In this document: positions 40,255 to 51,700 of the stretch, one piece after another | Layout: each line of letters starts with the position of its first letter | Position numbering within the stretch: the stretch's first letter is position 1 | DNA from: Euwallacea fornicatus | Taxonomy: Eukaryota; Arthropoda; Insecta; Coleoptera; Curculionidae | DNA: 64,000 bases | Assembly (NCBI RefSeq): GCF_040115645.1 | Contig: NC_089548.1 | Span: 5,208,001-5,272,000 of the forward strand | Direction of reading: 5' to 3' | Made by a program: the position numbers and the translations under genes | Notes under the pieces: model-generated | Databases searched by the model: none | Seen by the model: only the letters and a program-made list of their open reading frames with translations | Told to the model about the DNA's origin: nothing

Positions 40255-40490
40255 GTGCCTTTCCTGACTAGGTAAATGGACTTTTTCATTTTTTTCTTAT
40301 GGAACCTTATGTATTTTGAAACCTTTCTGAGTTCTTTGAAAAGTTCTCAACATATTTCTTGGAACATACCCACGTCTAAATTTAATGGTTATTGAAATAT
40401 TTGCGGAATACGGCAATTAGAGCGACCTGCTAGATCGCCTGACCTCACCCCTATGGACTTTTTTTAATCGAGGCGTGTTTCAGCATTTTC
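40255..40490 (+). pseudogene. decayed mariner/Tc1-like transposase fragments
   Basis: At about 40415-40467 a plus frame reads ERPARSPDLTPMDFF, the segment around the third catalytic Asp of mariner/IS630-type transposases, and then hits a stop. About 150 bp before it (40258-40315), a second broken stretch has similar codons around CCTGACT, TGGACTTTTT and CTTATGGAACC. Only scraps remain. They lie downstream of the K2P gene on the same strand. Confidence 0.5.
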
Positions 40491-41187
40491 AGGAAAATTT
40501 TTCTCTCGATTTTTACCGAATTTATTCGTGGCTCTTGGTCCTCTATGTAATGATTTCATACTTACCTCCTCTCCTTGTGCTATGACCATTGTTCAATAAT
40601 GACTATTGTGCATAATTACGTTAATTGTATATTGTTCAAGCTGTAATTTATTATTACTAATGTCTCGTTTATACCTCTCATTTTAATAATTTCATTTTTA
40701 TTTAATTTTTTACTACGAGTAAAAATTAATTTAAGAAATTCGGTGGATTTATGTACTATAAATATAGCATATAAATATATACTATATTTATATACTTGGC
40801 TCAGAAAAAACGCTGGATCAATTCGGATGTTTGCGTTTTTAGACCATTTTGCCTGTTTTACAAAAAAAAATCATCTTAGAATCCTTGCTTGGTGCAAAAG
40901 ATGAAAGCTGCTTAGCGTTTAACTCAGTATCAATTTCAATTTAGCAAGCTGCAAGCTTAACTTTCAAGCCTTCAATTTAGTAGCCCTGTAAGGTTAACTT
41001 AATTATTACTTGAGAATTATTAATTAGAGGTAAAAGTATCAAATAAAAACCTCTATCAGTGTTCTATAAGTTAGAGCATAAGCACTTTCTTTGACAGTAT
41101 TAACGATAAAAATAATTAACATCTTAGGAAAATAGAGGTAAAACTAAGATTACCTGTTGATATTTTAAGTAATACGGAATTTTAGTA

Positions 41188-41868
41188 CACAAGGTGTCAC
41201 TACAATCAAAATATTAAAAATTGCTCCAACACGTCGAATTTGTTTTCGAGGAGGATACATTTTAGCGTTAAATTCGGATTTTATCAAAACAACCCCCCTT
41301 CACGGGGACGTATTCAACTTCAGAGTTTCAAATGGCACTATAGGTTTAGTAACACCTTATTTTAAAGAATTTTTAATTATCACTGCCTGCGTGTAATTTG
41401 TTTTAAATTTTAGATACTTTAAAATACATTAAAAATAATTTAAATTTTCTGCTCAAATCGAATTACTGCCAAATAAACCTGAAAAAATGAGTGACTTTCG
41501 GTGCAAATTTGGTAAATTGAAAGTAGGGAATTTTTGCGCGGGGCCACCTTAAAACTCATTGTAATTTGCGCAGCCCGTACTTATTTTGAAATTTGTGGAT
41601 TACGTTGGTTCATCATTCAACAGGCAATCTAAAATTGAAGAAAAAATACGTGCCGACCATCAGAATTAAAAACTCTCCTAAATGAAGTGTCCCTGACCGA
41701 TAGTGCCGTTTGAGATTTTAAAGTTAAAGGGGGTTGTTTGGATAAATCGACATTTAACCCTAAATTGCTGCCCCCCTCGAAAACAAAATCGACGTGCCGC
41801 GGCGATTTATAATTTTGCCATCGTAGTTCAAAATGAGCAGGGTTGAAAATTTTCAATGGTACACCCTG
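41188..41868. mobile_element. foldback MITE, about 680 bp, TA-flanked
   Basis: The left end, after TA, reads CACAAGGTGTCAC; the reverse complement of the right end, after TA, reads CAGGGTGTACCATTG. Arms of about 230 bp match well through TTTGTTTTCGAGG, AAACAACCCCC, TCAAATGGCACTAT against TCAAACGGCACTAT, and AGTTTTTAATT. The centre is near 41530. The 75-codon minus frame at 41629-41856 is only the right arm. The element lies between the K2P gene and the painless-type gene, which converge on it. Confidence 0.85.
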
Positions 41869-42855
41869 TATAAGGAACTAAAGCTGCTACGACGTGCATC
41901 CTGCATGCGACAATAATCTGATGATATTGGTAATTTTTAATATAATTTTTTTAAATATATTTTATAACGTACTTCTAATGTACTATTTTGTCTTTCTTCG
42001 TTTAGGGTTCATTTAAAGTAACCATAAAAATTATGATTCATCGAGTAACGGATGCACCCGAGAGCCCTTTTTTCTGAGTTTGGAAACATTCGTTTGCTTT
42101 GCCAACAATGCAGTTTGGCCATCGGAGACCAACCAAATTTGACTATTGATCCATATTATGGTGCTTAAGACCACGTTACGATTATGCTGACAGCTTTATC
42201 AGGATGATAACCATTACGTGAAAAATAAATTGGGCATTGATAGTTCATCATTGGGCTATTGCTGCATCGTCTGGCAAGTCGAGTGAAAAAAGATAGAATA
42301 TTTCAATAAAATTCTGCGAGCAAACATTTTTTTTAATTTGTTGTAAAAAAAATATCTTTTTTATTGTTTTGTAAAAAATACAGGGTGCCAGAGATTTTCT
42401 GTGACCATGTGAAAAATACATCTTCATATCTTACTCTAGCGTAAAACGTCGTTTTCACCCTTGGGAAGAAAATATCTTATAACGTTAACCCTCGTCTCCA
42501 GTGATGAAACATAACAGTGATTCAGCCCGTTATTCATGGGGGCATTGTTGAACGTTAGTTGCTAATTGTTTTGTTGATTTTTTGTATACTTGGCTGCCTA
42601 TAATAAAAATTAAATTGTTTAATAATTTGATTGTTATTTATATCAGGCACGGTCTTACAGAAATGATGGTCTTTCACTAATCGAAAAGCATTTTTTGCAA
42701 TTCAATTTGATACTATATCACAGATGCTTCAATTTTTGAGGTATTAAATTGGAATCTCATGCATACGCTATTATGTACAATCTATATGATTAAGCGTTGG
42801 AAAATGTTATGAAAATTTGCAGAATCACTTGGTTCCAAGTACGGTTAACCAAGAG
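41869..42855. other. spacer downstream of painless-type gene
   Basis: No exon seen. TACAGGGTGCC at 42380-42390 resembles one end of the foldback elements but has no partner I can find. AT-rich otherwise. Confidence 0.4.
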
Positions 42856-42861
42856 TTTAAT
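42856..42861 (-). terminator. possible poly(A) signal of painless-type gene
   Basis: ATTAAA, a common variant, on the minus strand 112 nt after the stop codon; no canonical AATAAA was seen nearer. Confidence 0.3.
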
Positions 42862-42972
42862 AAAAATATGTACCTGTATTAACGTGAATTACTAAGAATA
42901 ACAATAAGCCGACAGGCACTTAATTATACAACTTTAAAAAACATTTAAAACAGTAAAATATATCACATAATT

Positions 42973-45900
42973 CTACGAAGATTTCGGGACATCTAAAATC
43001 TTTAAAATGGCATCAATTTTCTCCCTTAAATCTCCAAATTCCTGCTCCACCTTCCTACTGCAAATGGCTCGTTTCTGCTCCTCGATCCTGCGCTGCACAA
43101 TCTGATTGGTCCGCTTCGTCGTGTCTGTGTCTAATCGTACCACATTACAGGGACCACAACCCCTCTTCAGCCCTTTCTGCCCTTTAGGGAAAACCACCAG
43201 GCCCCCTTTATTGGGGTAAAACGCCAACTCGTAATTCAAATACTTGGGAAAGAGACAAACATCTCTGCTAAGTGCATGGGCGACTCTCAAACTGCAACTT
43301 CTGGAAATGGGCAAACAACAACACATATCGCTAATTTTCTTCATGACATTCATAGGAAGAACGTTTCCCATTAGCATACTTTCGACATATCGAATATGCT
43401 GGGCCCTTGCGACGTGACCGACCAACTCTGCGTCATTTTTTATCATTTGAGTGTCACTCACGGCGAGACCGTTGAGGAGGTTAAGCAGAATGATGGCGAT
43501 CATGAAGATGAAAAGAGCGAAAATAATTTTGCTGGTTACGGGAAAGGTGTCGAAGTTAATACTGCTGGCATCAAATTCGCCTGTCAGCATGATGATAGTC
43601 TTGAACACTGATCTTCCAGGGTCATCAAAGGATTTATCTTCATCTCCAGATTTATCGGCAGTAACATTCTTCGCTTCGATTCTTGTGTCTTCCACAGCGT
43701 TTGTCTTGAAAAGTAGGTAGAAGCTCATAGCAAAGGCAATTATTAGCAGGGAGTACCAAATGAGGAACTTGAAAAAGTTAAACGACACGGTTTTTAGCAT
43801 CACCACGTTGGTGGAATAGTAAGGGTGTTGTCCTAACATCAGTACAAGCTCAAAAGCAGCTAGAAGAATGGAAATTGATGACAACTGCTTCCTGCTGTCG
43901 AAGTCGGGAGACTTATTAAACACAATCATGGAGGTGATCACTATTAAGACGATTTCAATGTAGTTTTCAAAATTTTTGAAATACTTGGTCGACGCCACGC
44001 ATATTTGGAAGAACTCCCTGATTATTAGTATCAACAAAGTTAGTAGTAGACACACGTAGGAGAGACTGGACAGGAAAATTTGAAATGATGATTTTTCTTG
44101 GGTGGTAAAGTAAGCATAATCTGAGAAGATGTAGATCACCAAGGACAGTACGAAAGTGATGTAAAATGATAAATTGGTCCAGAAAAGCCATTGGATTTGC
44201 AGCCACTTCATGAAGAGGAAACTCACTATAACTGGATGCTTCAGTAGATGCTTGAACTCGGACGTATTGCTCATGAAGGAAATCACCTGAAATAAAAATG
44301 GATTAACGTTAAAACATCTCGGCAATACGATCCAGTTGAATAGAAAATGCCCAGAAAGATTTAAGGGAGCTGTACACGTTTTTGAGGACTAAACAAAATA
44401 CGTTGTTAAATCTCATATACAGAGTGTCTCAGATCTTATGCAAAAACAATTAACTCAAAACCACCTACGCCGTAAACAGTGGCGTAGCACACTTTGGCAA
44501 GCTTTGACAATTCGCTAAAACTTCAGCATTGAGAAATTTGAAAAGTAATTTGTTCAAGTTTACGAAAAAATCTCATTACGTTACTGATTTTTAAAGATAT
44601 TAAGTTGGAAATTTCTGACTGGAAGAAAATACTAAAGTCTCATGTGTGTATCGCGTCATAAGCAGTGGCGTGGCGCGCATTGTTCGACCTTCATAATTTT
44701 CTAGATTTTCAGTCCTCAGAAACGGAAAAATTCATCACCACTTATTATCGATCAAAAACGAATTTTCCGGTATAGAATGTCGAGACTGAGTCTTCAGTTA
44801 ACAGTATTTTTGTTAATATCCATATTGTCAACAGGCATGTGAAGTTGCAAGTCGAAATGCGAAACCAAAAAATGAGGAAAAAGTCATTATCCACCAAGCT
44901 CCACACCCGCCCTATTCTTTCAGCCTAAAGACATGCATACCTCAGTTTCAGCTACCAATTCTTTTTCAAACTCCAAAGCAATGCCCGCAGCTTCAACATC
45001 CTTGCACGTCTCACTGTTTTTCGCATATGGAGGTATGAGAGAACGATATTTAAACTTCACCTCAAAATCTTCTTTTTCGTTCTTCATGCTCTTTGTATCG
45101 AAATACACGCAGCTATCCAAATGTTTTTCCAGCAACTCTGGTTTAATATCCTGGATCGGCATTACATCGAAGTCGTTTTTGGCGCCTAAAGAAGCCCCTA
45201 AGTTTAGGAGGCGTTCGGCGGTCTCTGAGTCACCGTATCTGAAATTAAATGTGTTTTGAGAGCACAAAAATTGTGATTATTGTTTGTGATTATTGTCACA
45301 TATATTTCGACGCTTAGTCGATTTACCTTATGACGTAATGTAAAGCGCTATTGCCGTTATTGCCAATTTCGTTCACTTTTAATGACTTTTCATCGGGGGT
45401 TCCTCCTTCAATTCTGTCGACATAGGCCTTGAAACACTCTTGGTCGCTCAATATATGACTGTCAGAATATTTGCAAAGAATTGCAAGCAAGCCTTCTGGA
45501 ATTCTGGATATGGGCTGGTACTTATCGAGGAGAAGTTTAAAGAGTTCGGTATTTCCTCGTTCTGCTACTTTTACGATCTGAAGATGACATTTTTCAATTG
45601 AGAACTTGTCCAGCAATAGGTAAAAAAAAATAAAAATTTACTTCCAATTAAGAGAAAACTTTTCAGACCGAATGATTTGTAACTCCAGAACGTTCGTGAG
45701 CCCATCACAAAATTACCTATTTTTTCTTTCAATTAACGTAAGTTCGAGAATAATACTAGAGAAGTTATTTCTACCGTATGCAACAGATTGGGTAAGATGA
45801 TCATTCGTTCCTGAAACGATGAGAATTGTTTCTGTTTCTGTTCGAGATATCGTTCCAGAATGTTCTTCAACACAGAGTGAATTTTTGTTCAGAGAAAACA

Positions 45901-47223
45901 TTTCTGTCCAATCAAGAACTGTTATTGAGAAGTTTTAACGTTAACAAGAAGTAAAGAAAGCGAAGAAACGAATCAGAGGATGAGAGCATAAAGGTTGCTC
46001 AAGTAACTACGCGCATTTTTTTATTCCTCTGAGACACATCATTGTATCGATATATAGGGTGTTCCCGAAATAGCTGCCCAAGTTGTAACTCTTAGTTCCA
46101 AAATTAGCGAAGATCGATAAAAGTTTTTATTAATTATTTCTAAAAAAACGATATTAATTTGAGAACTTTGGCGACCTGTAGCGGCAACACGAAGGAACGT
46201 TGTATATAACTTTACCTAGACCGCCTTATTTTTAATTAGGAAATTATCATCGCTCTATGTATAGTCACTTTAAGGACACCCTGTATTACCGGTTTCTTAT
46301 TGTCTTTAATCGCAGTCCTATCGAAGTCAGCTCCCTTGGAGAGCAGGTGCTTCGCAGCCTCATTCAGCCCCTTGTTACAGCAAATTTGCAGTAAAGTGGA
46401 ACCTTGTTCATAGTCGACCCACTGGTTTATGGCACCGCCCCGGTAGTCCACGAAAGCTGCTTCGTCTCGTTCCTTCAAGTAGTTAAGTAGTTGTTCTCCG
46501 TCATTTAAATTGTTGTTCGTGAGCTAGAAAGTTTAGATATGTATTCTAAACGCGTCGGAAATGAGTCAAATTCTACCACTGGTTTTCTGCTTTCTTTGGT
46601 GTCTTCAAGAATAGCTTGAATTTCATTATAAACTCCCTTCTTCTTGGCCCAATCTAACGCAGTTTTATTCTTATTATCTGTCTGATTTACGTTTACTCCT
46701 CGCTCAATCAACAGTCTGGCACAATTACCAAACGTTGGTGAATCCTTTGCGCCATGTCGAATCAATATTTGCAGAGCGTTATTTCCTAAAAGCAAATTTT
46801 CATTTATCCTTCTAATCGACCCTGAAACTTGAGCAAAACTTTACCATACAAATCGACCACGTTGACATCGCCAGGATTCCAATCCAGTAAAACCTTCAGT
46901 ATTTTCTCGTCAGTTTTCTGAGCGGCCCAATGCAGAGCTTCCCAGCCTTCATCAGTACAGTCCCGGGGATTAGCCCCCAGTTTTAACAATTCTCTCACAG
47001 TATCCACAGTGACCGCATTTTCACTGCATGCAATAATCAGTATCTTCTTGCCATATTCTGGATAAGTGTGAGTAAGAAGGTATTTGTGCTTGCTAATCAC
47101 TTGATCGATTTTCCTGATGTTATCCGCAAAAACTGCTTCCAGGAGCTCTTCTTCCGGAGAAGGACAAATCAGGCTGCTGGTTCTGGACAATTTCGAACCG
47201 TCCGAATTGGAACCCTGATACAT
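42973..47223 (-). CDS. pain: TRPA cation channel, painless-like
   Basis: Ankyrin-repeat TRP channel; fly painless serves heat and mechanical nociception at the plasma membrane of sensory neurons. Exons in order: 46845-47223, 46577-46785, 46290-46523, 45327-45577, 44941-45238, 42973-44286; phases join to 894 aa, against 913 in Drosophila Painless as I recall it. Residues 1-457 hold ankyrin repeats (for example EALHWAAQ and GNSALHYVI). The six-helix channel follows from about 458, with the pore segment LTGEFD at 691-696 and an S6 helix ending in LLNLLNGLAVSD. The tail ends in a charged, probably coiled-coil stretch. The junction segment, with LLKHPVIVSFLFMKW, favours painless over pyrexia. The ATG at 47223 is the first in its exon; that exon has an acceptor 22 nt upstream (TTGCAG), so a leader exon is expected. 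Intron 2 is only 53 nt. Confidence 0.88.
44287..44940 (-). other. painless-type gene intron 5, with degenerate direct repeats
   Basis: This intron holds two similar segments in direct orientation, about 190 bp apart. One begins CAGTGGCGTAGCACAC near 44474 and the other CAGTGGCGTGGCGCGC near 44663, and each is followed by about 60 bases of weaker similarity. TACAGAGTGTCTCAG near 44420 resembles a foldback element end. Confidence 0.5.
46055..46283. mobile_element. short MITE abutting a splice donor
   Basis: About 229 bp bordered by TA on both sides. The left end reads TAGGGTGTTCC and the reverse complement of the right end reads CAGGGTGTCC. Only the outer 10-12 bases match well. It lies in intron 3 of the painless-type gene; its right end is 6 bases from the exon 3 boundary at 46290, so the flanking TA forms positions 5-6 of that intron. 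Confidence 0.65.
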
Positions 47224-48079
47224 GTTTCTATAAATAAATTCCTGCAATTACAATCAAACCTTACACAATCGCATTGCGATATTCGAAGGAAATGAGAGAA
47301 ACCATTGAATGTGGAATCGATTGGGTTACAGATTTGAATAGGTTCAAATATCCGCTTTCATAAAATGAACTTAACATCCCATTGTTTACGACATGGCACT
47401 TGCAGAGGCCTCGGTCTTGACCTCCGTGGGTTTTCAATTCTCTATAGGTACCCACTGAAAGCGTTTACCGGGTAACCAATTTTAATTTCCCTAATGATAA
47501 GAGTGAATTGACCATATTGGAAATACACTTGAAGCGAGGCGATAAGTATATTGGTGCTATAGTTAATGCAAAAATCGATATATTTTAATTTAGAATATTG
47601 CCCAGAGCTCTTAATAAACCATGGTTGATTACGTGAGCTATGGAAAAAATGTCCACCAAACCCAATCTAACGATAATAATAGATTTTTCATTGTGCCTTT
47701 CTTTGGAGCAATAGCGTGCCAACAATGACAAAAATTGATTAATAAATAATTCGAAAAATACTCTAAACTGGGATGAACTAATGTCCATGAAAAATGCAAA
47801 AGGTAAATTACTGTTTTCTGTAAACCTTCAGCGTTTATGTGTACAGACGCTCTATAGATAGACGAAGTAATGGTAAACGTGTGTATTGATTTGACTTTAA
47901 TATCAATTTTCCTAGATATCACGTTACATTCCATTCCATGTTAATAATTTGGAACATTGAAGAAATAGGTACTTGAAAAAAGAAATAAAAAGTGAAATGT
48001 CTACTCGTTTAGGTTTGGGTAATATTAAGGTAAGTTGGCTCAAGTCGTGCCTACGTCTAAGTTTAACGTGCAGGCACTC
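47224..48079. other. upstream flank of painless-type gene
   Basis: No coding exon recognised. It should contain the promoter or leader exon of the painless-type gene (minus strand), whose first coding exon has an acceptor at about 47245. Confidence 0.4.
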
Positions 48080-48700
48080 AAGTGAATTGGAAAAAATACG
48101 AGTGTCATCCATACGAAATACATCTAGTGTACGAACTCAATGATCATGATTATGACAGGCGCCTGAAATTTGGCAAAAGTATGTCAGAACGGATGCTAAA
48201 GGATCAACAGTTCCCTTTTAACGTATTTTTCTCAGACGAATGATATTTCTTCTTGAACGGTACCGTGAATCCGCTCAACTGCCGTCATTGGTCTGATGAG
48301 AATTCTGCGATTATTTACGAGGCCCCCATGCAATATTTGCAAAAGTTGCATGTTTAGAGTGTTGAACATTTGGTAACTGTCCGAGAGACTCACATTCTCT
48401 ACAAATTTTACGTTGCCAATGTATCATGCGGTGTTGGAAAATGTAATATTTTCCCGCATTCATAGAGACAATCGCAAACATAGATTGGAAAACCACTTGA
48501 TGTTCCAGCAAGACGGTGCAACACCTCATTGTGCCCTGCCCGTTCGTCAGTATTTACGTAAATCCAACGCTTCCTGAGCAATGGATTGGAGAGTGGCCTC
48601 CGCGTTCTCCAGACTTAAGTTCATTTTCTTTTATGGAGCCATTTAAAAAGTAAAATATTGGTCACCGAACCGACATTGTTGAACAAACAGGTGACGTAAC
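48080..48700 (+). pseudogene. dead mariner/Tc1-like transposase
   Basis: Plus-strand frames, broken by several stops and at least two frameshifts, retain in order: HPYEIHLVYELNDHDYDRR, FSDE (an expected catalytic Asp region), FLNGTVNPLNCRHWSDEN, a stretch reading QQDGATPH across a frame change, and PPRSPDLSSFSFMEP around the third catalytic position. That order and wording is typical of insect mariner-superfamily transposases. Only the C-terminal two thirds is visible and no terminal repeats were found. It sits about 0.9 kb upstream of the painless-type coding start. Confidence 0.8.
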
Positions 48701-51700
48701 TGAGCATAAGTAACATTTCTTTTCTTTTCAATTTTCGATAGCTCCCATCTTGGGTGTGTCGACAGCAGAGACTTGGAACTCGAGGGTTATAGAGTACATT
48801 AAATTACCTTTAAAATAGCGTGTCCCTGGATGTCTTTTTTTTACTTAAAATGTTTGGCGAAGCAAACCGCCCCCTCCCTTCTCCCACCCACTCAGTGTCT
48901 CAGTGCAATGGTCTCACACAAAAGTAACGAGGCTCGAGAAGAAGAAAAAAGCGAACTATGGATTGTATTGCTGGGACTTCAACATCGCCAAATAAAACTG
49001 CAATTAAATATTTTGTCCCATTTTCCAGATTTAATGTATGAAAGTAAAGAGTTCCGTACAGGCTACAGCTCATCAATCGAGATCACGTCAATTTTAAATG
49101 AAGAAAAAAATTAAAATCCGAACACTAAGCAGGAATGAGCATTAAAAATTAGAAAGAAGGAATGCATCGCAACTAATGGGGATTGGTTTCGTTATATTTA
49201 TAGAAAAGATCGTGAAGAAAACATGATTCATCGTTTTAAGTGTAATTTTTGAGAGCATGATTTCTGTTTGTGCTGGAGCTGGAAAGAGGGTAAAGAAGTG
49301 TGTGCGTGTGTGATGCGTGTGCTCATTGAATATGAGTCACGTATATGTCGGAGATTTATTAGCCCTTAAGTTATACAGCGCAACGTGAAGAGCCGATAAT
49401 AAGACGAAGGACAGGCTGACAGGGCCATCTTAAGACGAACGAGACCGCTACCACCAAGGGCGCAATCGAGAGGCCATGTGTGCGAGCTCTTCTTGGGACA
49501 CGGGGAATGGCAGGTACCTTATCTCTCGGATTTGAAGGACTCGCGATATCTGGAAAAAGTCGAGACCAAAAAGGGACTGGCAGATAAGATTGGGAAGGGA
49601 CGAGAAGCGCTCGTGTGGTAGCGAATTCGTTGGTTTCGCCCTTTCTGCTCTTGTGCTATTGAAAGAAAACAAATACTTCTTGGCATCATGGAAAATCTCC
49701 CTAATGATGGTCCGACACAGGCATATTACAAAAAAATACGTTGTAATTGTTATTTTGTCAAACTGCATTCTTAGGTAGGATTTAAGCTCCATGTGACACG
49801 ACTTATGAAAATGATTTGTTTAACCGTACCTTCGTAAGTTTTTGAGAATTTCGTTTATTTTGTGAGCAAACATAGAGATTTTCTTGTTTTTCAGTAATAA
49901 ATAAGAACATTATTTGTAAAAATTTTTAATATCATATGTAGTTTCCATATTAGATAGATTTTTTAACAACTCCAAGACAACGAAAGCAACAAAATTTAAA
50001 TTTAATCGCTAATTTGTTAGTCACCAGGGTCTGCGCTTGATAAAAGGTTACTTTGCAGCGTAACGCTCGATATTATTCATATCATTAAAATTGATCTTTG
50101 GATCCTCGAAAACTATCACAATGCATCACAGATCTTGCGTTGAAAGATGCCTTCAACTCGGTACCTTCGTGTGGACGACACCCCTTTACAATCGCTATGA
50201 AAGCGCTAATAACGCAAATATTTCGCTATAATATTCATATGAAATTTTTCTCATGGGATTTTAACAACAAGTGATATTTCTGGAATCATTAGTCATTTTA
50301 ATAGATATCTTTCCTCCTACGTTCAGTCACTAAACTAAACCCAGAGGCGAAGTAATTGTTAATTTTGTCATTCATTAATTTAATATCACTTGTACGCGGT
50401 TTTTAGGCCATATGTTCTGTATCCGGCATCATGTAAACATACACAGACAAGTGATTTTTTACAGTTCCTTGAGCGTATGTAGTATGCGCCAGTCTGGAAG
50501 ATGAAACCGGACACGTTTTCTTTCAGGAATATCCCGCAATTCGGGATTTATGGCCTTTGAAAATGGCAAATACTCCTCGCTTTATAGCCAATTAAAAGAG
50601 ACGTTAAATTATTTATCTGTGTAAAATGTTTAATTTAATTGTTTTCCTGAAGCATTGCAAGCTATCTGTGTCTTAACTGTGTTTTTGTCCGAATGCGTGA
50701 AACAGCGTAAGAAACGTACAAGCAGGGCGATTGGTTCACCGATACGCATCCGCGAAAGGGTGGTATGAGGCCATGTACCGGGCGTCCCTGGACATAGATG
50801 ACTAAACGAGGAATTATACAGGATGTTTTTTTTTTTTTTTTTAATACAAGTTACGCCAATAGATGTAAAATTTTGAGAGTTATGGGGCTTCATTTCAAAT
50901 TTACAAATAACTCGCGAAGAAATTCGAGGGAATTGCCCTTGTCACGTACCGATATATTTAAAAACAAAAAATAGTTGCAAAACAACATATTCTCATGATA
51001 ACATGATCACTACAAGTTTGAAATCTTGGAGACATCGTTTCAAGCAAAAAAGCCCATAATCCTTCTAAGTATAGATAAAATTGATCGACATTCAGTAAAA
51101 TACTTGATGCAAGAACAATGCGAAAAAACAACTCATTTACGTCGATAAAGAGATAAATCCAGCAATTAGCAAATTTCTGTCGTAAGCGAAAATATCCATA
51201 AAGTATTCCCTGAAACTTAAACATAAAAAATAGGGTTGGACGAGCATCGCTGACTTTACTTTTCATAGATTTCATAGCCCCGATCAAGATGAATCATACA
51301 TTGACTGAAAAATGGCTATTCGACTAATAGCTGTACTTTTTTTAATTTAATATTACAACATATGGCATATTGGGACCTATCAGCATTGCATTCAAATATC
51401 AATGTAGTCGTATCATTGGATTATGATGTTTTAACCACGCCCTTTACAGTTTAACAAAAGGGGGGGTAAAATACATATGTTGTTATTCTTTCTCCGCTGG
51501 GTACCACTCAGTTGATCCTCAATGCCATCGTTAATGTCGTCTCAATAAGAATCCCTCCGTTCTTTTTGCATCGACATTAGATAAATTTGCCACCATGTTG
51601 ATCAGAACTTCCATGTTTACGGATCATCGTTTATTCGGGATGCCTAATACCTACATTATATTTTTTATGAATTTATGCATGAAGCAATTTCAACTTTTAT

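Noticed and set aside
45578..45620. Alternative upstream acceptor for exon 4 of the painless-type gene, adding 13 codons
   Set aside because: Both are in phase, but the downstream acceptor gives the better ankyrin helix and has a normal CTTCAG; a minor isoform is not excluded.
49448..49792. Overlapping frames on both strands in a GC-richer patch
   Set aside because: GC-rich DNA gives open frames on both strands by chance; neither product looks like a protein family.
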